Assembly (NCBI GenBank): GCA_021234155.1
Contig: JAJEKV010000022.1
Coordinates: forward strand, 8,990,934-9,054,933
Direction of reading: 5' to 3'
From: Isoetes taiwanensis
Lineage: Eukaryota > Streptophyta > Lycopodiopsida > Isoetales > Isoetaceae
DNA: 64,000 nt
Shown here piece after piece: positions 33,517 through 44,265 of this stretch; position 1 is the stretch's first letter, and the number at the start of each line of letters is the position of its first letter. A model generated the notes under the pieces. The model saw only the letters and a program-made list of their open reading frames with translations, ran no database searches and had not been told where the DNA came from. Position numbers and translations under genes: made by a program.

Positions 33517-35646
33517 TCACGATGGATATGTCCTTGCCGATGTAGATATTCTAAAGCCTTCAAACATTCTTTTAGAATTGTAGCAATCCATCAGGAAATG
33601 ACACTTTTATAATGTGAAGGCATGATCCTCCACTATGTAAGGCATGACGACCCAAAGATGCTGACTAACAACAAATGAATAACAAAAAGCAACCAAACAC
33701 TACTCTGGAGCATTGGATGAATCCATCATCCTTCCAGAAGCCACAAAACCCAAAAGCCGGGTTAAAAACCCAAAAGTAAACCGTAGGAGGCAGTGAATGC
33801 AAAAACTGAAAAAAATGGCCGAAACAGGAACACACTACCTTTTCAAAAAAAAATCCGCAAAATAGAGACGCACAAAGAAGGTGTGGAATAGTTTTCAGCA
33901 AAAAATTAAGAAGAGAATGGAGGAGAGAAGGTGTGGAATAGCTTTGAGCAAAATTTAGCAAGAGATAGTGGAGGAGCCTAATTTAGAGTGCAAGAGTCTA
34001 ATTTAGAGTCTTCGTTAGAGTTTTGCAATGGAGGGAAGCTTCAAAGATGCACTTGTGGCGATGCTCATGCTGTTTTTCGGCATCGGAACTCTTTCTTTTC
34101 CATATACTATAGCTGAAGCGGGTTTCGCCGGATTAATTTTTCTAATTTTAGTTGGTATTCTATACTGGTTCGCCCTGATTCTTATGACCAGGTGCATGAA
34201 CCATATTGACTTTAACAGATATCAACAGGTTGCCGCTAAAGCTTTCGGAGAAAAAGGGAAATTAGTAACTATGTTACTCTACCTTGAAACAAGGGCTTCG
34301 TTGGTTGGATTTCTTGTATGGTTCGGAGATATAATCACTTACTTATTTCCTGTCTTTCACCACCACCTTAGAGTATGGAGCATAGTTCTTTTGTGCGTTA
34401 TTCTAATGCCCACTACTTGGAGCCATAATATGACTATAATCACATGTCTGTCATACTGTTGTGCCATGACCATTGCTCTCACGTCAATTTGTGTATGCGT
34501 TCATATTGCTCTGCATGGAATGCATCCTACTTCCCTAAAGCCATTGCCATCTTCTCCTTTGCATTTGGTTCAACCCCCGTCCTACCGAGCATATACGCTT
34601 CCATGGCAAGGCGTTCCCAATTCAAGCTGGCAAGTGAATTCAATTCAATTCAATGAAAATGAATTGAATACAATGCAATGCAATGCAATCTTGTTTAACA
34701 CTAACACTTACAATATTTCAGGTTGCCATTTTGAGTTTTTCCGAATTTATCTTGATCTCATATGGATTCGGATTCGTGGGAGCTGCAAGGTTTGGAGACA
34801 GGACACAACCCATTATACTACTCAACTTGCCTCGTCATGCTATCATCTCCAAGGTATGTGGGTCTTAGTTATGTCTAACTTCTTTCACTTAAACAGTTAA
34901 AAAAGACCGTAATTTAACTTTGAACTATGCAACTTGCTTAATGTGTAGGTTGCAATATGGTCATCATTGGTCATACCAGCAGCCCAATTCACGATGTTAC
35001 TCTGCCCCATAACTGCTGATATTAGTGAGTTTAGCCGTGTCAAGTTTTCTGCTCATCGGTTTGTATGCATCCTCAGTTCATTGATGGTCTTAGTAATAAT
35101 GACAGTAGCCATTTTGCTACCTAAGGTGCTTGCCTTGACATGGTGCTTGGTGTTGTCTTGCCACCAATCTTTTTACTTGAAGATCTTTGGCGCCATATTA
35201 ACCTTGAAAGAGAAAGTTCAAACACTTACACTTATTTTTGTAGGAAGTGGGGATCAGAGCCTCGTTTGAAGATCTTATGAAATAAAGTGATAAATAATCA
35301 AATATTTCAATTCATAAATCTGTATTGACCACTATCTATCAAAATCAAGAACTTTTCACTTTTGATAAGAGACTTAGCTTTATGGAATTCAGTTCAAGAT
35401 GGAATTCAGTTCAAGACTTAGCTCTATCAGTTCAAGATGACAGAGTTAGGTAATCACACATTGGAAACATGTTATGGCTTCTTGAACTTGTCAAATCAAG
35501 TAATGTGTCCTTTTATTCTCTATTTTGCTTAGCTAATTTGACCTTATATATTTACTTTGTTTGTTATTTGCATTCTTAAATACAAGCTTGGATTGAACTC
35601 CAAAACAAGCATGATTTGCCAAAGGAAGGCTAACTAAGTCTAAATT
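33517..35646. repeat. Duplicated segment, copy 2
   Basis: Direct repeat of 30810-33020. It begins within the kinase exon (33517 onward, -), which here also lacks about 16 bases. Other deletions are 28 bp in AVT exon 1 and about 25 bp in exon 3. After 35646 the two sequences diverge completely. Confidence 0.95.
34028..35285 (+). pseudogene. AVT/VGAT-like amino-acid transporter, copy 2, frameshifted
   Basis: It has the same three-exon layout as copy 1: about 34028-34629, 34722-34853 and 34949-35285, including the GC donor at the end of exon 1. A 28-bp deletion after ATGCATCCTACTTC shifts the frame in exon 1, and two further length changes break exon 3 (near 35125 and 35248). Exon 2 is intact here and keeps the CAA codon that is TAA in copy 1. 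The two copies therefore carry different, non-overlapping lesions. As read, no full-length transporter can be made. Confidence 0.85.
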
Positions 35647-35719
35647 ATTTGAAGTTTTAAGTCTTGATAATTCTAATTTGCATTCACATTTTTTAAACAC
35701 GTAAAATATGCAAATTTCA

Positions 35720-35774
35720 AAAAAAAAAAAAAAAAAAAAAGAGGGAGGGTGGGGGAGGGGGGGAGGGGGGAGGG
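35720..35774 (+). repeat. Poly(A) followed by G-quadruplex-type tract
   Basis: About 20 A residues are followed by a run of GGGAGGG / GGGGGAGGGG units with at least six G-tracts of three or more. The plus strand can in principle fold into G-quadruplexes. The poly(A) may mark the 3' end of a retroposed sequence, but no target duplication was seen. Confidence 0.85.
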
Positions 35775-37204
35775 TTGGTTACGTAATTGCACCGTCATCT
35801 TGTTATATTTCATATTTAGACGAAAGAACTGTTATTGGTTTTTTAATTGTACTAGTTCTATAAGTACATTTATATCCTAATTCCACGAGTGAGATTGGTT
35901 ATGTGTGCCCTTCAACAATTTCGCCCATTGTTTTGTTTCAAGAACTAGAGATCCGTGTCAATCCCAAATCTTTCCAGTTTGTTTTATCTCGTCTGTGAGA
36001 GGCAATCTATTTTATCTCGTTTGAAAAAGGGATATGTACAATTGAAATCATTTTGTTACAACATTTATTACGACATTCTACTTTTCGCTTCCTTTCTCTC
36101 TTCTTCCTTTTCTTCCTTGTTTCACGTTTTTTATCTCTCTCTTCTTAACCTCTCTTTCCCACCTCATCTATCATGTCACATCTCTCCCCTTTTTTTTTAC
36201 AAATTTTATCACATCCCATTCCAATCCTCCACATTATTGCAAGTAACAAAATTGTCACAACTTAATGTACTATTTATACTCAACAAGTTTGATACATCTT
36301 TAGACTGTCTTATCCTATGACAAGAAATAGATTGAAAAATATTTGAAAAATCCTTAGCATAAAACTGGCAACGGTCGCAACCCTAAAACAAAACCCCTAA
36401 AAATGCATAATGGTGATGCGGAATGCCCTGCTTCCATTTCCTATTGTAGGGAGGTGCCACATGATGCCACGAAATGCATGCCAAACAAAATATGTCAACC
36501 ATATATCCATTTTGTTGTATGGAATGGAGATCAAATTGTGTCTACTTATCATTGCCAAGTGTGCGACAAACTCTAAAGCTTAAAAAGTATGTTTCGTGTA
36601 TAATTTAAGCTAGCCGAAAAAATAGAAAAACCTCCACAATGTAGAGCACGAGCCTTGAATTTGAATGGCACCCCTAGAAATTTATTTGAAGGGCAAGTTT
36701 ATAGCTTTCGATTTCAATTACATGGTAAATTTTTCACTTGTTATTCTGTTCCAAACAATTTTTTGCCCCGAGCCATTCTTACGAACGTCTAAATTTGTTC
36801 CCAGGTTTTCTGAATGGCCAGGACCCTTAAGAATGGTACCGAACATTTTGACTTTAAGGCTTCAACAAGACCCAACGAACAATTCAACTCCATATTAATA
36901 GGGCACATGTTGTTAATGCATGACATCATATATATTCATTTGGATATTCTCACAATGAGAATGCGAATGAGAATGAGAATGATTTTTTTTATAGATCCCA
37001 TCGAGGCCAATCGGCCTATGGGACCCATAAGGAGCGCAGCAAACTTATTACTGTCCGGGTTAAAAAACCCCCGCCCCGAAGGGTTTTCGAGGGAAAAACC
37101 GTGGCAGTAATAAGAATGTTGTCAAACTGTACAAGTATACATCAATGTATATATACATGTCAAGTGTGTGCCCAAGGACATAGCTGATCTCGCATGTCCA
37201 TAAC
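35775..37204. other. Intergenic with a hairpin and a microsatellite
   Basis: No gene is supported. GAATGC/GAGAAT units lie at about 36955-36983. A hairpin at 37044-37114 has perfect outer arms (CTTATTACTG / CAGTAATAAG) and a partly paired GGGTT / AACC inner stem. The sequence at 36090-36240 is strongly pyrimidine-rich. Confidence 0.55.
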
Positions 37205-38300
37205 CTCCTAAAGATATGATCCCAAAGACCCGTCACGGATCTTTGTGCTCAATGTCACATGTAACGGTTGGCGGGGCGACCAACTCAAATAAGCGTCCGA
37301 ATTTGATCATATGCCGGGCAACTTTGAAGAGTATGAGATTCATCTTCAATGACTCCCATTTGGCAAAGATTGTGAGCATGTCTGGCGTGGCTCACCAATC
37401 CATCCGCCCGCCTCAATTCGAAGATGATGTGCCCCCTCAATGCGAATGGAGGCGGATGAGTCTGCGCCTTTTCATGGGCAAGTGGGTAATGCGGTAGCAT
37501 TGCGGGCCTCGCGTTCCAATGTGGGATTTATGTGGCGCGGTAGTATCTTTGTCTTGACATGTTCAAGGGCATTGGCATCCCAAAGCTTGCTAAGGAAGCG
37601 GCGTCAAGATATTGCCTCAAGCTATGGCGACTGTCTCTGTTTGCGCGTATGCACTTTGTGCTCCGCACATTCCATCTAGCCAACCATTGAGCTCTCTTTT
37701 CTCTCAGCGGGCCTTGAGGCGTCGGCCCCATTGCCATGATATAAGCTAGTTTAGGGAGGCGAGCATCATCCATATTGACCATCTTCTGAAAATAGACAAT
37801 GTGGCGATCAAGGGCCGCCCTACGAAGAGGCAAGAATCTGTCTCCTCGCGGTAGAATTTGATATGGGACTGTGGACTTCACCCCTAGTGCTTTCATTACT
37901 AAGAAGGCTTTCGGACCTGCTCGAGGTCATTCAAGTAGCAAGTGATACCTTTGGGCCCCATACTTCCACCCCAGTATAAAAGGCCGGGGCTCCACTAAGA
38001 CCTTGAGCAGGTGTGATGATGGGCCCAATCATACAACTTCGCTCTATGACTATTGTTTTGCATTGCATATAGTGCCTTCCAACTGCCGTCACTTTCAGAG
38101 CCAGTATGGATGTGTCGGTGCATAGTAGAAGGAAACTCCACTCCCAAATACTTGTATGTGGATGCAACTTCCACGATACGCGAAGGAGGGGACCCTCGAC
38201 TGACGTGAAGATGATATGAAAACCACCTTAGTCTTGGCCAGGTTGACGCGCATATCAGTCGTTTGGCAGAATGTGTCCAGGGCATCGAGATGTCGTTACA
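37205..38300 (-). mobile_element. 5'-truncated LINE, same family as 20536-21735
   Basis: Minus-strand frames give the same blocks in the same order as the LINE at 20536. They are DMRVNLAKTKVVF and STYKYLGVEFPSTM (about 38260-38120), a GPTPQGPLREKRAQW region (about 37700) and a C-terminal CQMGVIEDESHTLQSCPAY block (about 37330). The frame breaks several times. The 5' boundary is near 38300, upstream of the thumb, so the RT palm is missing. Confidence 0.8.
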
Positions 38301-38584
38301 ATGTAAAAATATATATATCCAACAGAATAGTGTATAGTAGGCGTCTATTTTCATATACAAGACGCTTCACAGTCGCCGTCACAAAATCAAAATGCATGAC
38401 AAAAAATGAGAATGCACAAATGACTTTTAGTATCACAAAAAGAAGCTTCACAGCCGCCATCTACAAATTTGTCATCTTCTGATTTGCTGAAACAGCAGGG
38501 GCCCAAACTCTTGAATGTAAGTACGTATCATAGCATGCAAAATGAAAGGTTGAAAATTAAAATATGAAATCCTTCGTGCTTTCA

Positions 38585-38597
38585 AGCTATATAAACG
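38585..38597 (+). promoter_or_regulatory. TATA box of the cysteine-protease gene
   Basis: CTATATAAACGG lies about 50 bp upstream of the ATG at 38639, a textbook plant TATA sequence. With a start site about 30 bp downstream the leader would be short. Its preservation suggests the gene was active before its exons were broken. Confidence 0.65.
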
Positions 38598-39172
38598 GTT
38601 TATGCAACCAATTCAAGCATACGAATCTAGATCATCAAATGGATAACCTTCCTAGAGCACTTGTTTTTATCCTCATTTCTCTTTGCTTTGCAGCAGCACG
38701 GAGGAACACATGCTATGTGTTGGATGATCTAAAATCTGAGAAAAGCCTGCAGAATCTGTTCTAAAGGTGCGTTGTAAGGCATGGCAAGATTTACAGTGAA
38801 GCCGTGGAGCGCTCCACAAGGTTTGAGATTTTCAAGCAGAAATTGGAGTTCATCCAACTTGGATTGAACCAATTCTCTGGCCTTACAAGAGAAGAGTTTA
38901 TAGCCATTTACGCCAACAACACTCCTGTTCTGCCAGCAAAAACTGCAACTGAGCAAATGCATCGGCATAATAATATAATAGAGAATGTAGCGGATTCTGT
39001 AAACTGGAGGAGCAGCGATGTAATAACCCCTGTCAAGAATCATGGAAAATGTGGTAAGCAACTTAGAATAAAAAAATGACTTGCATTTCTCGTCACAGTA
39101 GTCTAGTTATCTCTTTCTCCCTCGAGTCAAAATTCAATTCAATTCGGTTATATTTTCTAGTTGTGTAGGTTC

Positions 39173-39411
39173 TGTTGGAAATATAACACGCAAGGAATAA
39201 AGTGACGCAGCAAGACAAAGAGAACGAGAGAGAAGAACACAAGGTAATCCCAAAGTGAATGTATAATTCATGAAGAGTACATGCTCTTATATACAATAAT
39301 GAAGGGCTTATAGGCAAAGACCCTTTTAGCTCCATGAACTATCAATCAACAATGACCTATCAATAGACAAAGGTTAAGGTTGTATGGATGTATTATAAAT
39401 ACATTCCAACA
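39173..39411 (-). repeat. 3' LTR of the copia element
   Basis: A 239-bp direct copy of 41214-41435. It keeps a short AATAATGAAGGGCTTATA segment that the other LTR lacks. It is the 3' LTR because the polypurine tract adjoins it. Confidence 0.9.
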
Positions 39412-39839
39412 TCCCCCCTCCCCCCCAACAATCTTGGTCTCTTTGTAAAACAAAATAAGTAGCATGTATCTTCGAGGGTGAGATCAAATGCACAATGTAT
39501 AATGCATGTCCCCCTTGCAGAGTTGATCTCTAGCTCGAGTAAAAAAACCTTTTGTGGGAATCAAAAGGAAAAAATCCAAGCTCCCTCTAAGAGTATATTC
39601 ATAGCACGCAGTAAGTGCATTTGTAAATATATCAGCACGTATTTGAGGCGAAGGAAAATCAGTTTCATAAAAAATTGATATAGTCCTTGATCTGTAAGAT
39701 AATGTTGTTGCCATGCATGTTCTTTTCTATGAAGAATGATAGAAGATAATCAAATTAGATTTGTAGTTAAAAAGAATAATAAGTTCAACTTTTTAAAGGC
39801 GAAGAATAATCATGCATATAATAGCATATGGGAAATCTC

Positions 39840-40330
39840 TCCATGCTTTCAAAAATGTTCACTTGCATAATATGATATATGATTAAAATTTATATTAGCA
39901 TATATTATGGAGAATATCGCTCCATTATTGTCATAAATAAAAAACAACTTATATGAGCATATAGAGAATATCGCTCCATTGCTGTCATAAATAAAAACTT
40001 GTGTAAGCATATGGGAAATGTCACGCCATTGCTTTCATAAAGAAAATTTGTATTAGCATATGGGGAATGCCACTCCATTGCGTTCAAAGATTTGATAAAT
40101 CACATGGATTTTCCATGATGTTTCAAAACTTTGATAAATCACATGGTTTTTCCATGATGTTTCAAAAATTTGATAAATCACATGGCTTTTCCACGATGTT
40201 TCAATTTATTCTTATGAAATTTCTATGGTGCTTTAAATATTTGATAAATCATATGGCTATCACATGGCTTTTCCATGATGTTTCAATTTAATCTTATGAC
40301 TTTTCTATGGTTCTCAATAAATCGCATGGG
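39840..40330. repeat. Two internal tandem arrays in the copia element
   Basis: At 39840-40088 about four units of 52-60 bp share AGCATAT.GGGAAT.TC.CTCCATTG. At 40089-40330 units of about 39 bp share TTTGATAAATCACATGG and TTTTCCATGATGTTTC. Internal tandem arrays replace coding sequence in this short element. Confidence 0.85.
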
Positions 40331-41213
40331 TTTCCCATGATATTTTGAAATAACCTCATGATTTTTCCTAATTTGCAACAATCACATGGCTTTTCTTTCC
40401 ATGGTTTTGAATTCTATCATAGTTAGCAAAACATATCAATCTGCATGCATGACTCCAAGAAGAAATCGTACTTTTCCATCTGGGACAATCATGTAGATAG
40501 TTTCATCATATTCAATAATCTTGTCATGTTTTAAATGTGCAGTATTAAGTAATGTGATAGGAATCTTCCAATAAAAAACCAATATCTATTAAACATATGA
40601 AACAAATTCAAGGTTTGCATGTTGCACCTCTAGGAATATAAATGGCATCATGCTAAGAGGAGCCAAATCAGAGGAAAAACAAAGGTTTTAGATTATAAAT
40701 AAAAAAAGCATATCGCAGAGAATCTCTTAAAAGTCTAAATAAACCAAAGCATATCACATAGAATCATTCTTTCTATTTCTAATCATTCTTTTGCAACAAT
40801 AATCGTTCATTAAGAAGATATAGTTTACCATAAAAAATGAACTGACTATTCAATGTGAATATTATCTTTCTATCTTTTTTTTTTCCTGCAGTCTTAAAAC
40901 AGGGTTAATCACTAACACATCAATAGCTCAAAAAATACTTATTCTTTTTCACTGATTTCTATTTCTGCATAAACTAGACTCTGCGAAATTTTTAAAAAGC
41001 CTTAGATCGTAGAAATCTGAGATATATTATGAGAGCTACGTACTTCCAATTGCTGTCAATATGTGTGCATTATGAAAAGAAGAAAGATGGTCGTTGTCAC
41101 CTTCGTGTTACCTTTCATCTTTCGTCTGAAGCTTCTTTGAAACTTTTGTTTCAACAAAAAGTTTTCTGTCAATCCTTGCAATATCCATGAAGTCGAACCA
41201 AGCTCTGATACCA

Positions 41214-41435
41214 TGTTGGAAATATAATATGCAAGGAATAAAATGACGCGGCACGACAAAGAGAATGAGAGAGAAGAACACAAGTTAATCCCAAAGTGAA
41301 TGTACAATTCATGAAGAGTACATGCTCTTATATACAGGCATAGACCCTTTTAGCTTCATGAACTATCAATAGACAATGACCTATGAATAGACAAAGGCTA
41401 AGATTGTATGGACGTATTATAAATACATTCCAACA
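41214..41435 (-). repeat. 5' LTR of the copia element
   Basis: 222-bp partner of 39173-39411, adjoining the primer-binding site complement at 41201-41213. Its right end abuts the GGTTC duplication and then the catalytic-Cys codons of the protease. Confidence 0.9.
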
Positions 41436-41671
41436 GGTTCCTGCTGGGCTTTTGCAGTAACTGGTGCAGTGGAAGCAATACACAAGATAGCTGCTGGAGG
41501 AGCTCTCTCATCTCTGTCACCTCTAGTAATCACTGTACAAACTCTCCATTCGCATTTACAATGTGCAAAATATCTCGTCAGATGCAAAACTTTGTCTCCT
41601 CTAGGCCAGTAAACACAAGAAAACTCTGGAATAGCTTATGTATGAGTCATGGAACTAGAGAGGCTGCAGGT

Positions 41672-41991
41672 GGGTAAAAGCATGTTAGGGTGTACCACTT
41701 TTGGAACCTGCAAAAGTACATACACTAGGTACTTCAGAACTGGGTACTTTCTCATTTTTATTTTCATTAAAACTAGTACAAAAGTCCAAAATAAAAGTCA
41801 ATGCATTAATATTCAAAGTTAAGATAAAGATAATGCTCTTTGAAAATCAAAATATATATAAAAGTTCTAGAATGTACCTTTTATTGAGATATTACATTGT
41901 GTACCCAGTACCCAGTCCTGGGTAACTCTTTAGGTACTTTTTTGGTCACTAAATAATACTTTTTAAGGGACACCCTAACATGCTTTTACCC
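41672..41991. mobile_element. 320-bp MITE with 22-bp perfect TIRs and AGGT duplication
   Basis: GGGTAAAAGCATGTTAGGGT(GT) at 41672 is perfectly inverted at 41970-41991. AGGT flanks both ends (41668-41671 and 41992-41995), although a TGGG...CCCA boundary with a shorter duplication also fits. It has no coding capacity. It contains short TACCCAGTACC-type direct repeats. Removal of the insert restores an intron acceptor CTGCAG|GTTGCTGG in the protease. Confidence 0.85.
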
Positions 41992-42044
41992 AGGTTGCTG
42001 GATCCCTTGAAAAATCCATAAACGACGCCGTTTCTAAATCAACC

Positions 42045-43938
42045 AAACCAACCATGCCTTACACAGATGGAAAGTCTGCTTCTTAGGAGAGGACCATGAA
42101 GCTAGAAACACATGAAGAAGTATCTTCTGGCTACACATCTTGATCCGGAACAATGCTCTGACCCAATCCCATGCAGCTTGCAAATGTGAGCACAAGACTA
42201 GACAATGTTCAATGGACTCTCGATGAGAGCCACAACAAGGGCAAAGAAAACTCACATCTGGCTTAAATCTATGCACAAGAACATTGACCCTAATGCAGCG
42301 GTTTACCATTTGCCACAAGAGAACCCTAACCTTTGGTGGGGGGAGAGAGTTCCAAGTCCATGTCCAGATGGAGTGCCAACAGGAACCCTGAAGCTTCAGT
42401 GCCCACTTGTCAGAAGGGGTAAAGTATCATGAATAACCAACGTCCGGTAACAAGAACGAACAAAACATGACTCATCGACCCCCGAATGAACCTTCCAAAT
42501 CTGAAAGACCACCCTTCCCTGGAGGAGAACAGGAATATGCAGTGGAATACAGGAGGCCACTTGCTGCCAGATAGCTCGATCATTGCTCTTAAGCCGAAAG
42601 CAGGTCTGAAAAAACTCCCAATGAGCCAGTTGACCATGCCAATACCAATCCTCTAAGGTGGAGACTGCAGCCCGTATCCAACGAGCCTGCATCCGAGCGT
42701 GCAAGCTGGCAGCCAAAGGCAAGTATAGAGGAACCCACAGAAAAGGAGAAGTGTGATGAAATACTGATGCATAGTCTACCTGGAAAAGCATCCGCACATG
42801 CTCCCAGGCCTGCAGTACACCCTTGAGAAAAGGCGACGCGTGTGGGAACAACCTCAAACCATAAAGCAAGGCCCAAGGCAACTTCACAGGGACAGATGGC
42901 TTGTGAAAAGCCACACAATTCTCGAGGGACTGTAAAAGCAATGTTGCACCTGGAGAGAACACCTCTTCATGGAGAATACTCCAAACAAACTTGGAGACTT
43001 AACACCTTAGAATGCAAAGCCAAATCTAGGATTGCCAAACCCCCATCCTCTCCAAGGCAGAGGCACTTCCACCAGGCTACTTCAACCGCTGCTCCTTTTG
43101 CAACCCTTCTCCAAACAAAGTTTCGGACAATTCTATCCAATTCCTGAACCTTGCATTCTGGAGCTAACATAATAGACGTTGTGTATACGTGGGTGCTACA
43201 AAGCACTGACTTAGATACAGTAATCCTGCCTACCATCGACAACTTACTACCCTTCCACCAATTCAGGTGCTTCTGTAGTCCCTGCAAAATCTCATCCCAA
43301 ACACCGCCTATAGAGATATCACCCCCAAAAAGAATTCCCAGAAGTCTGGTACATGTATTCACTGGGAGTACCTTCCAAGGGAAGAGAAAAAAAACAAAGT
43401 GGAGGCGGCATCTCCAAAGCCCACAAAGCCGAACACTTTCCCCAATTAAGAAGACAACCAGAAGCCAAGGAAAATGTATCCAACAAACCCTTAACATTAC
43501 GCAAATTGCTTTCTTCTGCTGCCACAAAGAGGAAAGTATCATCTGCAAACTGATTACAAATCTGCTGACTGTCGTTCTGCATCCGAAGACCAGCTACCAC
43601 TCCCTCATCTACTGCAGTCAAGAGCAATTGTGATAATGCCTCCATCACCATGGTAAACAAAAATGGAGTCAGAGGGCAGCCCTGACGAACTCCTCTTCCC
43701 ATCGAAAAGAACGGGGAGGGCTCCCACACAACTGTAGCTCGTGCTGACGTGTGAAGCTTCATAACTGTTTCTGTAAAACGTGGACCACATCCCAAAGCCG
43801 GAAGCACACTAGACAAAAACTCCCAGCGCACAATGTCATATGCCTTCGCAAAATCAAGCTTAAGATAAACAATTCCCTGACCTGTTTTCCTAGCCCAATA
43901 CAAGCCCTCATAAGCCCTATACAAGTCTGCAATGTTCT
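42045..43938 (-). mobile_element. LINE fragment inserted in protease exon 3
   Basis: ATCAACC flanks both ends (42038-42044 and 43939-43945). The minus strand encodes LINE ORF2 from NIADLYRAYEGLYWARK, through KLDFAKAYDIVRWEFL, GVRQGCPLTPFLF and the catalytic QFADDTFLF (43319-43924). After frameshifts near 43320 and 42965 come the thumb (GLQKHLNWWKGSKLSMVGR) and a C-terminal zf-RVT block (FLCPCCGSHRESIEHCLVLC, 42034-42318). The fragment starts mid-RT and ends without a poly(A) or 3' UTR, so both ends are truncated. That is unusual for a target-primed insertion. Confidence 0.85.
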
Positions 43939-44073
43939 ATCAACCCATTACAGTATTTGTTCAAGGTTCCAACCATGTTTTCCAGTCTTATGCTGGAGTA
44001 AGTATATAGGTTATCTTAGCTATCAAAAAATTGTTTTATATCCTATTTACTAAGACTACATTCTTTGGTATAG

Positions 44074-44262
<189 letters not shown>

Positions 44263-44265
44263 TGA

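Larger units (their letters stand above)
39173..41435 (-). mobile_element. Short Ty1/copia LTR element with GGTTC target duplication
   Basis: The LTRs (39173-39411 and 41214-41435) begin TGTTGGAAATATAA and end ATTCCAACA. Both flanks carry GGTTC (39168-39172 and 41436-41440). Next to the right LTR lies AGCTCTGATACCA (41201-41213), the complement of an initiator-Met tRNA primer site. Next to the left LTR is a pyrimidine run whose complement is a polypurine tract. The element therefore reads on the minus strand. The interior is only about 1.8 kb. A reading containing RADIFTNAL near 39620 matches the end of copia RNase H; the rest lacks gag, integrase and RT, so it is non-autonomous. Confidence 0.9.

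Noticed and set aside
36814-37110. 98-codon plus-strand frame containing RMRMRMRM
   Set aside because: It is produced by the GAGAATG microsatellite and the adjacent hairpin.
39905-40291. Open frames on both strands made of near-identical peptide repeats
   Set aside because: They are translations of the copia-internal tandem arrays, not proteins.
42842-43633. Plus-strand frames of 101 and 160 codons opposite the LINE
   Set aside because: Shadows of the minus-strand LINE ORF2, which has clear RT motifs.
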